Shown here in pieces: positions 42,117-51,143 of a DNA stretch of 63,687 bases. The stretch is from CAZUMW01 sp964621615 (GTDB taxonomy: Bacteria > Desulfobacterota > WTBG01 > CAIYCZ01 > CAIRTM01), in assembly GCA_964621615.1 (NCBI GenBank), contig CAZUMW010000026.1:1-63687 (forward strand), given 5' to 3'. How positions within the stretch are numbered: the stretch's first letter is position 1; each line of letters starts with the position of its first letter. The position numbers and the translations under genes were made by a program. The notes under the pieces are model-generated. The model had not been told where the DNA came from and searched no databases. It saw nothing but the letters and a program-made list of their open reading frames with translations.

Positions 42117-42368
42117 CTATACGGCTCTCTGGAGAACCTGCACAACGGTCCACCGCTTATCCTTGCTGATCGGCCGGGTCTCCTGGATAATAACGGTATC
42201 ACCGATGTGACAGCTGTTTTCTTTATCGTGGGCCTTCACCTTAACCCGTTTTTTTATATATTTTTTATATAAGCTGTGCTTTGTCATCCTCTGAGTAGCG
42301 ACAACAATCGTTTTATCCATCCTGTCGCTGACAACCACTCCTGTTCGTCTTTTTCGCTGCGCCTTCAT
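42117..42368 (-). CDS. rpsQ: 30S ribosomal protein S17
   Basis: S17 is an OB-fold protein of the small subunit body. Recognised by RRTGVVVSDRMDKTIVVATQR, KAHDKENSCHIGDTVIIQET and RPISKDKRW. 83 residues. The ATG at 42368 is used, with AAAGGG upstream; a TTG two codons earlier is less likely. Confidence 0.96.
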   Translation of the reverse strand: MKAQRKRRTGVVVSDRMDKTIVVATQRMTKHSLYKKYIKKRVKVKAHDKENSCHIGDTVIIQETRPISKDKRWTVVQVLQRAV

Positions 42369-42391
42369 GGACAACCCTTTACGTAAAATAA

Positions 42392-42583
42392 TTATTCAGC
42401 GTTTTTTTCAACCAGTATTGTTTTGACACGCGCAATATCTTTCCGAACTTTGGTAACATCCGCGGTACTGGCAATCTGGTTCGTGGAAAGCTGAAATTTT
42501 AGATTAAAATATTTTTCCCGGAGCTCTTTCTCTTTATGCATGAGCTCATCAACGGTCAGCTCTTGTAACTCTTTAGCCTTCAC
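42392..42583 (-). CDS. rpmC: 50S ribosomal protein L29
   Basis: L29 is a helical protein near the peptide exit. Recognised by MKAKELQELTVDELMHKEKE and REKYFNLKFQLSTNQ. 63 residues. GTG start at 42583, overlapping the end of rplP by 11 nt, so translation is coupled. Confidence 0.96.
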   Translation of the reverse strand: MKAKELQELTVDELMHKEKELREKYFNLKFQLSTNQIASTADVTKVRKDIARVKTILVEKNAE

Positions 42584-42992
42584 TGCCTTCCCTCATAACA
42601 AAAGTGGTTTTTATTGGCAACTTGTGGGCTGCCAACCGAAAAGCTTCGCGCGCAACGGACTCGCTAACCCCCTCCATTTCATACAAAATCCTTCCCGGCT
42701 TAACAACTGCCACCCAGTACTCAGGAGACCCCTTGCCCTTTCCCATGCGCGTTTCTGCGGGTTTCTTGGTAATGGGCTTATCGGGAAATATTCTTATCCA
42801 CAGCTTGCCGCCTTTCTTGGCATGCCTGGTAAGCGCTATACGGGCCGCCTCGATCTGCCTGGATGTAATGCGACCGCACTCAAGCGCTTTCAGCCCGAAG
42901 CTCCCGAAATCAATGCTGGAGCCTCTGTTTGCCGTGCCGCGCATTCTTCCTTTTTGCTGCTTTCTATGCTTGATTCGCTTAGGTGCTAACAT
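42573..42992 (-). CDS. rplP: 50S ribosomal protein L16
   Basis: L16 binds near the peptidyl-transferase centre and the A-site tRNA elbow. Recognised by KHRKQQKGRMRGTANRGSSI, the RQIEAARIALTRHAKKGGKL region and RIFPDKPITKKPAETRMGKG KGSPEYWVA. 139 residues. The ending overlaps rpmC and its start overlaps rpsC by 14 nt. Confidence 0.98.
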   Translation of the reverse strand: MLAPKRIKHRKQQKGRMRGTANRGSSIDFGSFGLKALECGRITSRQIEAARIALTRHAKKGGKLWIRIFPDKPITKKPAETRMGKGKGSPEYWVAVVKPGRILYEMEGVSESVAREAFRLAAHKLPIKTTFVMREGSEG

Positions 42993-43632
42993 CAGTCGCC
43001 TTTCCCTTCGTTACGGTTTCCCCTCTGAACACCCACACCTTAACGCCGATAATACCATAGGTTGTTCGCGCCTCTGCAAAGCCGTAATCAATATCGGCGC
43101 GCAGGGTCTGCAAAGGAACCCGGCCCTCGCGATACCATTCCCGCCTGGCCATTTCAGCACCGCCAAGCCGCCCCGCACAGGCTATTTTAATGCCCTTTGC
43201 ACCAAAGCGCAGAGCTGAGCTGACGCTGCGCTTCATGGCGCGCCTGAAGGCAACCCTCTTAACCAGCTGCTGACACACATTTTCGGCAACCAGCTGTGCG
43301 TCGACTTCAGGCCGCTGGACTTCCGATATATTTATATACACCTCACGGTCGGTGAGCTTCTGAATTTCAGCCTTGAGCTTTTCTATTTCAGCCCCTTTTT
43401 TACCGATAATGATGCCCGGGCGCGCCGCAGATATATTGACGCGCAGTTTATTTGCCGCACGCTCGATATCTATGGATGATATGCCGGCCTGAAAGAGCCT
43501 TTTTTTAACGTACTTTTTTATCGTAAGGTCCTCATAAAGCAGGCTGCCTATGTTCCTGCTCGCGAACCATCGGGCATTCCAGGTTTTGATTATGCCCAGC
43601 CGAAAACCAACTGGATGAACTTTCTGACCCAA
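42979..43632 (-). CDS. rpsC: 30S ribosomal protein S3
   Basis: S3 lies at the mRNA entry. It has an N-terminal KH domain with the GxxG loop in RPGIIIGKKGAEIEKL, followed by the C-terminal domain (RAMKRSVSSALRFGAKGIKI, GRLGGAEMARREWYREGRVP). The length of 217 is typical. The start is TTG at 43632, supported by the near-perfect GGAGGTG four nt upstream and by the family N-terminus MGQKVHPVGFRLGI. Confidence 0.97.
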   Translation of the reverse strand: MGQKVHPVGFRLGIIKTWNARWFASRNIGSLLYEDLTIKKYVKKRLFQAGISSIDIERAANKLRVNISAARPGIIIGKKGAEIEKLKAEIQKLTDREVYINISEVQRPEVDAQLVAENVCQQLVKRVAFRRAMKRSVSSALRFGAKGIKIACAGRLGGAEMARREWYREGRVPLQTLRADIDYGFAEARTTYGIIGVKVWVFRGETVTKGKATDVST

Positions 43633-43665
43633 TGCACACCTCCCTCTGTGACAAATCGCAAAAAA

Positions 43666-43998
43666 TTATATCTCATCAAGCACGACGGTAATATGACAGG
43701 TCCGCTTCAGAATCCGCGTGCCCCGTCCCATGGCCCGCGCTCTGAATCGCTTCAGCGTCGGTCCCTGATCGACCCATATCTGTTTGACAAAAAGCGTATC
43801 AACATCGACGCCTTCAACGCTTCCGGCATTGGCGACGGCTGAGTTAATGAGCTTGCGAACATAGGCTGCCGCAGCCCTGGGCGTGTATTCAAGAATGCTC
43901 AGTGCTTCACTTATTTGCTTTCCCCGCACCAGATCAGCAACAAGACGGGCCTTCTGGGGCGACATGCGCAGATATCGATGAACAGCTCTTGTTTCCAT
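43666..43998 (-). CDS. rplV: 50S ribosomal protein L22
   Basis: L22 lines the peptide exit tunnel, where macrolide antibiotics act. Recognised by RYLRMSPQKARLVADLVRGK, VRKLINSAVANA and the beta-hairpin RFRARAMGRGTRILKRTCHI. The length of 110 is typical. ATG start. Confidence 0.98.
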   Translation of the reverse strand: METRAVHRYLRMSPQKARLVADLVRGKQISEALSILEYTPRAAAAYVRKLINSAVANAGSVEGVDVDTLFVKQIWVDQGPTLKRFRARAMGRGTRILKRTCHITVVLDEI

Positions 43999-44028
43999 GA
44001 TCCATTCTCTATAATATATCGTTATGGC

Positions 44029-44289
44029 TTATTTTCTCGCGTGGCCGTGATAGGTGCGCGTCGGTGAGAACTCGCCGAGCTTGTGGCCTACCATGTTTTC
44101 GGTTACATATACCGGAATAAATTTCTTGCCGTTATGAACGGCAAACGTCATCCCCACCATATCGGGAATGATTGTCGATCTTCGCGACCAGGTTTTAATA
44201 ACCTGCTTGCTGTTATTCTCTTGTGCGGTATTCACCTTCCGCAGCAGGCTGTCATCAATGAAAGGGCCTTTTTTAACCGAACGTGGCAT
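44029..44289 (-). CDS. rpsS: 30S ribosomal protein S19
   Basis: S19 is in the head near S13. Recognised by PRSVKKGPFIDDSLLRKV, KTWSRRSTIIPDMVGMTFAV and HKLGEFSPTRTYHGHARK. 86 residues, usual length. Confidence 0.98.
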   Translation of the reverse strand: MPRSVKKGPFIDDSLLRKVNTAQENNSKQVIKTWSRRSTIIPDMVGMTFAVHNGKKFIPVYVTENMVGHKLGEFSPTRTYHGHARK

Positions 44290-44302
44290 TGACGCGTACC
44301 CC

Positions 44303-45127
44303 CTATCCTTTCCGCCTTCTTACGATGAATTTATCTGTTCGTTTATTCTTTCTGGTAACGTAGCCCTTTGTGGGCTTGCCCCACGGCGTACACGGATGCC
44401 GCCCGCCTGACGAGCGGCCTTCTCCGCCGCCCATGGGATGATCGACCGGGTTCATGGCAACTCCGCGAACCTTCGGCCGTCTGCCTTTCCAGCGGGTTCG
44501 CCCCGCCTTGCCGACTGAAATGTTTGCGTGCTCTATATTGCCGACCTGGCCTATGGTTGCATAGCAGTTAATATGCACAAGGCGCAATTCGCCGGACGGC
44601 ATTTTGACATGCGCATAATTGTTTTCCTTTGCGGCAAGCTGCGCGCTCGACCCCGCGCTTCGTATGAGCTGCCCCCCTTTGCCGATCTTGTGCTCAACAT
44701 TGTGAATCAGGGTCCCGACGGGAATATTCTTAATGGGCAGCGCGTTGCCCGGCCGTATTTCCGCATTTTCGCCGGCGACGATTTCATCTCCGACCCGCAC
44801 GCCGACAGGAGCCAGTATATAGCGCTTCTCGCCGTCGGCATAGTTCAGAAGAGCTATGCGTGCAGTTCTATTCGGATCATACTCAATGCTGACAACCCGG
44901 GCGGGAATATCTTTTTTGTCGCGCTTGAAATCTATAATCCGGTAGCGCCGCTTATGGCCGCCGCCGATGTGCCGCGAGGTTACCCTGCCGTTATTGTTGC
45001 GCCCGCCGGTCTTTTTCAAAGAGGCAACAAGGCTTTTTTCAGGCCGGTCTGTGGTGATTTCAGCGAAATCAGAAACGTTCTGAAAGCGCCTGCCGGGTGA
45101 GGTCGGTTTAAATGATTTCATTGCCAT
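44303..45127 (-). CDS. rplB: 50S ribosomal protein L2
   Basis: L2 is needed for subunit joining and peptidyl-transferase activity. Recognised by FKPTSPGRRF, GRNNNGRVTSRHIGGGHKRR, the His-containing C-terminal region VAMNPVDHPMGGGEGRSSGG and RHPCTPWGKPTKGYVTR. The 274-residue length is typical. The conserved functional His (H229 in E. coli) is in VDHPMGGG. ATG start with GGAG upstream. Confidence 0.98.
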   Translation of the reverse strand: MAMKSFKPTSPGRRFQNVSDFAEITTDRPEKSLVASLKKTGGRNNNGRVTSRHIGGGHKRRYRIIDFKRDKKDIPARVVSIEYDPNRTARIALLNYADGEKRYILAPVGVRVGDEIVAGENAEIRPGNALPIKNIPVGTLIHNVEHKIGKGGQLIRSAGSSAQLAAKENNYAHVKMPSGELRLVHINCYATIGQVGNIEHANISVGKAGRTRWKGRRPKVRGVAMNPVDHPMGGGEGRSSGGRHPCTPWGKPTKGYVTRKNKRTDKFIVRRRKG

Positions 45128-45204
45128 ACTGATTCTCCAGTGTATCTCCTGCGGTACGCGATTACTTTTATAAGCCCCGGAAGCATACGGGGCGCAAAAG
45201 GCAT

Positions 45205-45495
45205 TTATACACCCTCAAAAAATTCAATCGTATCGCCCTGCTTCAGCGTAACAACGGCTTTTTTCCAGTCCGGGCGCTTTCCCGATGAACGCCCGAGCCG
45301 CTTGCGCTTGCCGCGGTAGTTCATCACGGAAACATTCATGACGCTGACATTAAACAGCTTTTGCACCGCGTTTTTTATTTCTATTTTGTTAGCGCGACCG
45401 TCAACCTCAAACACAACCTTGTTTGACTCCTCTTTCTGTATGGTTGTTTTTTCGGTCACAAGCGGTCTGCGGATAATACTGTAAACATTATTCAT
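45205..45495 (-). CDS. rplW: 50S ribosomal protein L23
   Basis: L23 sits at the tunnel exit, the docking site for trigger factor and SRP. Recognised by IIRRPLVTEKTTIQKEE, NKVVFEVDGRANKIEIKNAV and VMNYRGKRKRLG. The 96 residues agree with the family. ATG 45495 overlaps the rplD stop (ATGA). A 77-nt space precedes rplB. Confidence 0.97.
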   Translation of the reverse strand: MNNVYSIIRRPLVTEKTTIQKEESNKVVFEVDGRANKIEIKNAVQKLFNVSVMNVSVMNYRGKRKRLGRSSGKRPDWKKAVVTLKQGDTIEFFEGV

Positions 45496-46115
45496 GCCAC
45501 AAGTCTCCTGTGGATTTTCTCAAGACACGGTTCCGTAATATAGAGCTCATCATAATACAGCAGATCGTATAAATTGAGCCCCTCCGGGGACAGCACCTTC
45601 ACGCCGGGAATATTACGGGTGCTCATCTGAAGGTTCATGTTTCCGGAATCGATGATCAACACACTGTCGGCTGCGCCCATTGTTTTCAGAATATTCGCTG
45701 CAGCCTTTGTTTTAACCTCTTCAAGCTCTATTTTGTCCAGCACAAACAGGCTTTCCTGCTTTCTTTTGAGCGTCAGCGCGGAGCACAGTGCTTTCCGCTT
45801 AACCTTTTTCGGGACTTTCAGGCTGTAATCCCGCGGCTTGGGGCCGAATATGACGCCGCCGCCCTTCCATATTGGGGACCGGCTTGTTCCGGCCCGGGCA
45901 TTGCCGGTTCCCTTCTGACGCCACGGCTTTTTACCGCCGCCGCGCACCTCTGAACGGGTTTTCGTCGATGCGCTGCCCTTTCTCTTCACGGCGCGCTGCA
46001 CCCTGATCACGTCGCAGAACAGGTGCTCTTTAACTTCAGCATCGAACACCGCGTCATCAACTTCCACCTGCGATATTTTTTCCCGCTGCGTATTGTATAC
46101 TTCTAACGTTGCCAT
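45492..46115 (-). CDS. rplD: 50S ribosomal protein L4
   Basis: L4 shapes the peptide tunnel and, in E. coli, represses the S10 operon by attenuation. The extended loop is visible (RGGGKKPWRQKGTGNARAGT, then SPIWKGGGVIFGPKPRDY). 207 residues. The start at 46115 (MATLEVYN) fits the family; an upstream in-frame start overlaps rplC and is less likely. Confidence 0.96.
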   Translation of the reverse strand: MATLEVYNTQREKISQVEVDDAVFDAEVKEHLFCDVIRVQRAVKRKGSASTKTRSEVRGGGKKPWRQKGTGNARAGTSRSPIWKGGGVIFGPKPRDYSLKVPKKVKRKALCSALTLKRKQESLFVLDKIELEEVKTKAAANILKTMGAADSVLIIDSGNMNLQMSTRNIPGVKVLSPEGLNLYDLLYYDELYITEPCLEKIHRRLVA

Positions 46116-46158
46116 AGTGCCAGACCTGTATATGAGATGAATCTCCGCTGCATGAGCA

Positions 46159-46800
46159 TTAAGAGGTTTGACCCTCATCGTTGAGTTTATATATCATAAC
46201 GACGCCGTTTTTCGCTCCCGGAACAGCGCCCCTGACAAACAGAAGGTTGTCATCCGCGCGGGTATCAATGATCTCGATACCCCTGGTGCTGGTCCGCACA
46301 GAACCCTTCTGGCCCGGCATTTTACGCCCCTTGAGCACTTTCGACGGCCAGGCGCTCATGCCGGTCGTACCGCACGCGCGGTGAAATTTCGAGCCGTGTG
46401 TCATGGGGCCGCGGTGAAACCCCCACCGCTTGATGTTGCCTGCAAACCCCTTGCCCTTACTGGTCCCTGTAATTTTAACTTTTTCCCCGGGCTTAAACAG
46501 ATCAACCGTAAACTCATGCCCAACGTCATACCCGTCGGAATGCTCGCTCCGAAACTCACGGAGAATCACATATGGCCCTTTGCCGCTGTTTTTGAAGTGT
46601 CCCTGGCGCGGCCTGGACAGCTTTTCGGGTTTCGTCTGCTCAAAGCCCAGCTGCAGCGCCGTGTAACCGTCGCGCTGTTTTGTCTTTTTCTGTGTTACCG
46701 GACACGGTCCGGCCTTGATGACCGTCACAGGTATTATTTCACCCTCTGATGAAAATATCTGGGTCATTGCAACTTTTCTTCCAATCAATCCTAAAGCCAC
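46159..46800 (-). CDS. rplC: 50S ribosomal protein L3
   Basis: L3 is an early assembly protein near the A-site entrance. Recognised by LGLIGRKVAMTQIFSSEGEI, the GTSKGKGFAGNIKRWGFHRG loop, GPMTHGSKFHRACGTTGMSA and GQKGSVRTSTRGIEIID. 213 residues. GTG at 46800 (MALGLIG) has GGAG nine nt upstream; ATG 46809 would lie too close to that site. Confidence 0.95.
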   Translation of the reverse strand: MALGLIGRKVAMTQIFSSEGEIIPVTVIKAGPCPVTQKKTKQRDGYTALQLGFEQTKPEKLSRPRQGHFKNSGKGPYVILREFRSEHSDGYDVGHEFTVDLFKPGEKVKITGTSKGKGFAGNIKRWGFHRGPMTHGSKFHRACGTTGMSAWPSKVLKGRKMPGQKGSVRTSTRGIEIIDTRADDNLLFVRGAVPGAKNGVVMIYKLNDEGQTS

Positions 46801-46846
46801 GGTACACATCTCCACAGATACATATTAACGGGTTATGCTGCCAGCG

Positions 46847-47155
46847 TTACAATTTGATTTCGACATCGACCCCCGCAGAGAGATCGAGCTTCATAAGCGC
46901 ATCGACCGTCTGCTCGGTGGGCTCAATGATATCCATAAGCCGCTTGTGGGTTCTCACCTCAAACTGCTCACGTGATTTTTTATCAACATGCGGCGAGCGC
47001 AGCACACAGAATTTATTCTTTACCGTCGGCAAAGGGATGGGGCCGATAACACTGGCTCCGGTCCGCTTGGCTGTGTCAACGATCTCTTCAACGGACTGAT
47101 CAAGCAGCCTGTGGTCATACGCCTTTAATCGAATACGGATTTTCTGATTTTCCAT
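46847..47155 (-). CDS. rpsJ: 30S ribosomal protein S10
   Basis: S10 is in the head and, with NusB, is a transcription antitermination factor. Recognised by QKIRIRLKAYDHRLLDQSVE, VIGPIPLPTVKNKFCVLRSP and THKRLMDIIEPTEQTVDALM. The 102-residue length is typical. Start ATG 47155, 45 nt after the tuf stop. Confidence 0.97.
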   Translation of the reverse strand: MENQKIRIRLKAYDHRLLDQSVEEIVDTAKRTGASVIGPIPLPTVKNKFCVLRSPHVDKKSREQFEVRTHKRLMDIIEPTEQTVDALMKLDLSAGVDVEIKL

Positions 47156-47200
47156 AAAACCGTCGCCTTTTTTCATATCGCCTCTGATCCCTCTATCTCG

Positions 47201-48394
47201 TTATTCGATTATCTCGCTGATGACCCCGGCGCCGACCGTTCTGCCGCCCTCCCGGACAGCAAACCGCAGCTCCTTCTCCATCGCGATGGGCGTGATCAGC
47301 TCAGCCTCAATGCTTACGTTGTCTCCCGGCATCACCATCTCAACACCTTCGGGCAGCGTCACATGTCCGGTCACGTCAGTCGTGCGAAAATAAAACTGCG
47401 GCCGGTACCCGTTGAAAAACGGCGTGTGCCTGCCGCCCTCTTCCTTGGTCAGCACGTACACCTCCGCCTTGAACTTCCGGTGCGGCGTGATCGAACCCGG
47501 CTTGGCCACCACCTGCCCGCGCTCTACCTCATCGCGCTTGGTCCCGCGCAGCAGCAGCCCGACATTGTCTCCTGCCTCTCCCTGGTCAAGTATCTTGCGG
47601 AACATCTCCACGCCCGTGCATACCGTCTTCTGCGTGTCACGTATACCAACAATCTCGATCTCCTCGCCGACCTTGATGATCCCCCGCTCAATACGGCCCG
47701 TTACTACCGTGCCGCGGCCTGATATGCTGAACACGTCCTCTACAGGCATCAAAAACGGCTTGTCTATCTCCCGCTGCGGCGCCGGCACGTTTGCATCCAG
47801 CGCGTCCAGCAGCTCATGTATGCACTTGAACTCCTCAGCTGAGGTGTCGTTTGAGTTCATCGCCTGCAGCGCGCTGCCCTTCACGATCGTTATGTCATCA
47901 CCAGGAAAATCATACTGGCTCAACAGCTCCCGGATCTCCAGCTCAACCAGCTCCAGAAGCTCCGGATCGTCCACCATGTCTACCTTGTTTAAAAATACCA
48001 CGATCGACGGCACGCGCACCTGCCGCGCCAGCAGTATGTGCTCCCGCGTCTGCGGCATCGGACCGTCGGCTGCGCTTACCACCAGCACCGCTCCGTCCAT
48101 CTGGGCCGCGCCCGTTATCATGTTCTTTATGTAGTCGGCGTGTCCAGGACAGTCGATGTGCGCATAGTGGCGCTTGTCCGTCTCGTATTCAACGTGCGCA
48201 ATGGCTATCGTCAGCCCGCGCTCCTTCTCCTCCGGCGCCTTGTCTATCTGGTCAAAATCCATCCCCTCTGCCATCCCGCGCATTGACTGATACTTCGTTA
48301 TCGCCGAGGTCAGCGTTGTCTTGCCGTGATCAACGTGCCCGATCGTTCCTACGTTGATGTGCTCCTTCTTCCTCTCAAATTTCTTCTTTGCCAT
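47201..48394 (-). CDS. tuf: Elongation factor Tu
   Basis: EF-Tu delivers aminoacyl-tRNA to the ribosome as a GTP complex. P-loop GHVDHGKT, switch I region with ERGLTIAIAHVEYET (canonical form ERGITINTAHVEYET), DCPGHADY and NKVDM are intact; domains II and III follow. The C-terminus is GGRTVGAGVISEIIE. 397 residues, family length. A second copy is cut at the right edge of the window, with the last 54 nt identical. Start ATG with AGGAGG upstream; 36 nt after fusA. Confidence 0.98.
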   Translation of the reverse strand: MAKKKFERKKEHINVGTIGHVDHGKTTLTSAITKYQSMRGMAEGMDFDQIDKAPEEKERGLTIAIAHVEYETDKRHYAHIDCPGHADYIKNMITGAAQMDGAVLVVSAADGPMPQTREHILLARQVRVPSIVVFLNKVDMVDDPELLELVELEIRELLSQYDFPGDDITIVKGSALQAMNSNDTSAEEFKCIHELLDALDANVPAPQREIDKPFLMPVEDVFSISGRGTVVTGRIERGIIKVGEEIEIVGIRDTQKTVCTGVEMFRKILDQGEAGDNVGLLLRGTKRDEVERGQVVAKPGSITPHRKFKAEVYVLTKEEGGRHTPFFNGYRPQFYFRTTDVTGHVTLPEGVEMVMPGDNVSIEAELITPIAMEKELRFAVREGGRTVGAGVISEIIE

Positions 48395-48430
48395 TGCTTT
48401 CCTCCTGAATCACATATTCTTTCCGTGACC

Positions 48431-50536
48431 CTATGCGGAGGGCATGAGGGCCTGCTCATCTGCAATACCCGACAACACTTCCTGTGCAGCCGAGGGGGAC
48501 ATTCGTTCATAGCTCATAAACTGCATGGTGTAGGTTGCTCTGCCCTGGGTCATGGAGCGCACGTCTGTTGCATATCCGAACATTTCAGAAAGCGGCACAT
48601 GCGCTTCGACAACCACCGTCCCTTTGCGGTTTTCCATCGCATTGACCTTGCCGCGGCGACCGCTTATATCACCGATAACATCGCCCATATATTCCTCGGG
48701 CATGACCACTTCCACTTTCATTACCGGCTCGAGCAAAACAGGCCGCGCGCGCCTGACAGCTTCCTTGAACCCCATTGAGGCTGCAATTTTAAAGGCGCGC
48801 TCCGAAGAGTCAACTTCGTGGTACGAGCCGTCAAAAAGGGTTATCTGCATATCGGTTACCGGTATGCCGGGCCAGACACCGCGCTCGGCTGCCTCGCGGA
48901 CGCCGGCCTCAACAGCCGCGATATAATCTTTAGGAATGGCGCCTCCGACGATTTTGTCGACAAACAAAATGCCGTCACCGCGCTCCAGCGGCTCTATGCT
49001 GAGATTCACGTGACCATACTGGCCCCGGCCGCCCGACTGCTTTACATAGCGGCCCTCGGCGTTTGCCGGCTGTGCGACCGCTGATTTGTATGCCACCTGG
49101 GGCCGGCCGATGTGGGCGTCTACATTAAACTCACGCAGCAGCCTGTCGACAACAATTTCCAGATGAAGCTCACCCATTCCGGAAATAAGCGTCTGACCGG
49201 TTTCCGGGTCATTGAAAAAGCGGAATGAGGGATCCTCCATGCCGATCTTCTGGAGCGCCTCCCCGAGCCGGCCCTGATCAGCCTGCGTTTTCGGCTCTAT
49301 AGCAACCGATATTACGGTATCGGGAAATTCAATATGCTCGAGAATAACAGGGTGCTCTTCGTGGCACAGCGTATCGCCGGTGGCTGTATGCTTGAGCGGC
49401 AGCGCCACGATATCGCCGGCAGCCGCTGTTTCCACCTGCTCGCGCTTGTTTGAATGCATCTTGAGAATAGTTCCGATGCGCTCGCGCCTCTTTTTAGTGA
49501 CATTGAGCACATACTGGCCCTTTGTCAGACGCCCGGAATAGACTCTGCAAAACGCAAGGTGCCCGGCGTAGGGATCTGTCATGATTTTGAAGGCAAGTGC
49601 GGCAAACGGCTCATCGACATCGGCTTTCCGGACAACCTCCTCGCCGGTGGGCGAGCAGCCCTTAACCGAATGGACGTCAAGCGGCGAGGGCATATAGCGC
49701 ACAATAGCGTCGAGCAGCGGCTGCACGGCTTTGTTTTTAAACGCCGAGCCGCACACGACCGGCACTGCCTGAAGGCTGATGGTGGCGCTGCGAATAACGC
49801 CGTGAAGCTCTGCTGCGCTTATGGGCTCGCCTTCAAGATACTTTTCCATAATATGCTCATCGCTGTCGGCGGCGAACTCGAGGATCTTTTCACGATAGTC
49901 TGCGGCAGCTTCCTTGAATTCAGCAGGGATGTCCTCAACGCGGTACGTCTCCCCGAGACCCGTGTCTTCATAGATGACCGCTTTCATTTCTATGAGGTCG
50001 ATAACGCCGCGGAATGTATCCTCTTTGCCGAGCGGCAGCTGAATCACAAGCGGAACGACGCTCAGGCGCCGCTTTATCATTTCGACGGTGCCGAAAAAAT
50101 CGGCTCCGGTTCTATCCATTTTATTTATAAACACAAGCCGCGGAACACCGTATTTATCCGCCTGACGCCATACCGTTTCAGATTGCGGCTCAACACCGCC
50201 TACCGCACAAAACACAGCAACAGCACCGTCAAGGACGCGCAGGGAGCGCTCAACCTCAACGGTGAAATCCACGTGACCGGGAGTGTCGATAATATTGATT
50301 CGATGCTTGTTCCAGTCGCAGGTAGTTGCCGCAGACGTAATGGTAATGCCGCGCTCCTGCTCCTGCGCCATCCAGTCCATAACTGCATTGCCGTCATGAA
50401 CCTCGCCTATTTTATACGACACGCCGGCATAGTACAGAATCCGCTCGGTCGTTGTCGTTTTACCGGCGTCAATATGCGCCATAATTCCGATATTTCTTGT
50501 CTTTTTTATATATGTTTCGTGTTGTGCCGTATTCAT
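48431..50536 (-). CDS. fusA: Elongation factor G
   Basis: EF-G is the translocase GTPase. G1 AHIDAGKTT, G2 ERGITITSAATT, DTPGHVDFTVEVERSL, NKMDRTGADF and GSAFKNKAVQPLLDAI are present, followed by domains II-V (for example GMGELHLEIVVDRLLREF). The 701-residue length is typical. No extra domain or truncation. It lies between rpsG and tuf as in the str operon. An unrelated open frame on the opposite strand is a shadow. Confidence 0.98.
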   Translation of the reverse strand: MNTAQHETYIKKTRNIGIMAHIDAGKTTTTERILYYAGVSYKIGEVHDGNAVMDWMAQEQERGITITSAATTCDWNKHRINIIDTPGHVDFTVEVERSLRVLDGAVAVFCAVGGVEPQSETVWRQADKYGVPRLVFINKMDRTGADFFGTVEMIKRRLSVVPLVIQLPLGKEDTFRGVIDLIEMKAVIYEDTGLGETYRVEDIPAEFKEAAADYREKILEFAADSDEHIMEKYLEGEPISAAELHGVIRSATISLQAVPVVCGSAFKNKAVQPLLDAIVRYMPSPLDVHSVKGCSPTGEEVVRKADVDEPFAALAFKIMTDPYAGHLAFCRVYSGRLTKGQYVLNVTKKRRERIGTILKMHSNKREQVETAAAGDIVALPLKHTATGDTLCHEEHPVILEHIEFPDTVISVAIEPKTQADQGRLGEALQKIGMEDPSFRFFNDPETGQTLISGMGELHLEIVVDRLLREFNVDAHIGRPQVAYKSAVAQPANAEGRYVKQSGGRGQYGHVNLSIEPLERGDGILFVDKIVGGAIPKDYIAAVEAGVREAAERGVWPGIPVTDMQITLFDGSYHEVDSSERAFKIAASMGFKEAVRRARPVLLEPVMKVEVVMPEEYMGDVIGDISGRRGKVNAMENRKGTVVVEAHVPLSEMFGYATDVRSMTQGRATYTMQFMSYERMSPSAAQEVLSGIADEQALMPSA

Positions 50537-50609
50537 GTGCAGCGTTGCTCTCCTGCTGAAAAAAAGCGTGACCGCCCGGCTTCGAGGCCGGAAGCAGCCG
50601 CCAAAGAAT

Positions 50610-51080
50610 TTACCACTTGTAATGTGCGAAGGCCTTGTTTGCCGCAGCCATCTTATGCGTGTCCTCTTTTTTCTTGATGGAACTTCCGCGGTTGTTCAGG
50701 GCATCAAGCAGTTCCGCGGCAAGCCGCTCGCGCATGGTTTTCTCAGAGCGCCCGCGGGCATACCCGATGAGCCAGCGCATAGCAAGCGCCATTTGACGTT
50801 CGGGGCGAACCTCGACGGGAACCTGATAATTGGCGCCGCCGATTCTGCGCGATTTGGTTTCAACCGTCGGCTTCACATTGCCAAGCGCAGACTTGAATAC
50901 CTCCAGCGGCTCCTGGCCGGTCTTTTCCTGAATAATATCAAAACTGCCGTAGACAATTGCCTGCGCTCTGCTTTTTTTGCCCTTCTGCATCACTTTGTTG
51001 ACAAACCGCGCCACCATATTGTCCTTGTATTTCGGGTCAGGCAGCACTTCGCGCTTTAATGTAATTCCTCGTCTTGCCAT
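50610..51080 (-). CDS. rpsG: 30S ribosomal protein S7
   Basis: S7 nucleates assembly of the head and is the repressor of the str operon in E. coli. Recognised by VARFVNKVMQKGKKSRAQAI, the NVKPTVETKSRRIGGANYQV region and VPVEVRPERQMALAMRWLIG. The 156 residues are typical. Start ATG 51080, 63 nt after rpsL. Confidence 0.98.
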   Translation of the reverse strand: MARRGITLKREVLPDPKYKDNMVARFVNKVMQKGKKSRAQAIVYGSFDIIQEKTGQEPLEVFKSALGNVKPTVETKSRRIGGANYQVPVEVRPERQMALAMRWLIGYARGRSEKTMRERLAAELLDALNNRGSSIKKKEDTHKMAAANKAFAHYKW

Positions 51081-51143
51081 GGGTCGTTAACCTCAATGTA
51101 TAACGTCTCTGTTTTCAGGTATGGCTCGCTGTGCGCCCTGGGC

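Noticed and set aside
49454..50677. A 407-codon open frame on the plus strand opposite fusA
   Set aside because: A frame caused by the codon bias of fusA. EF-G is certain on the other strand.
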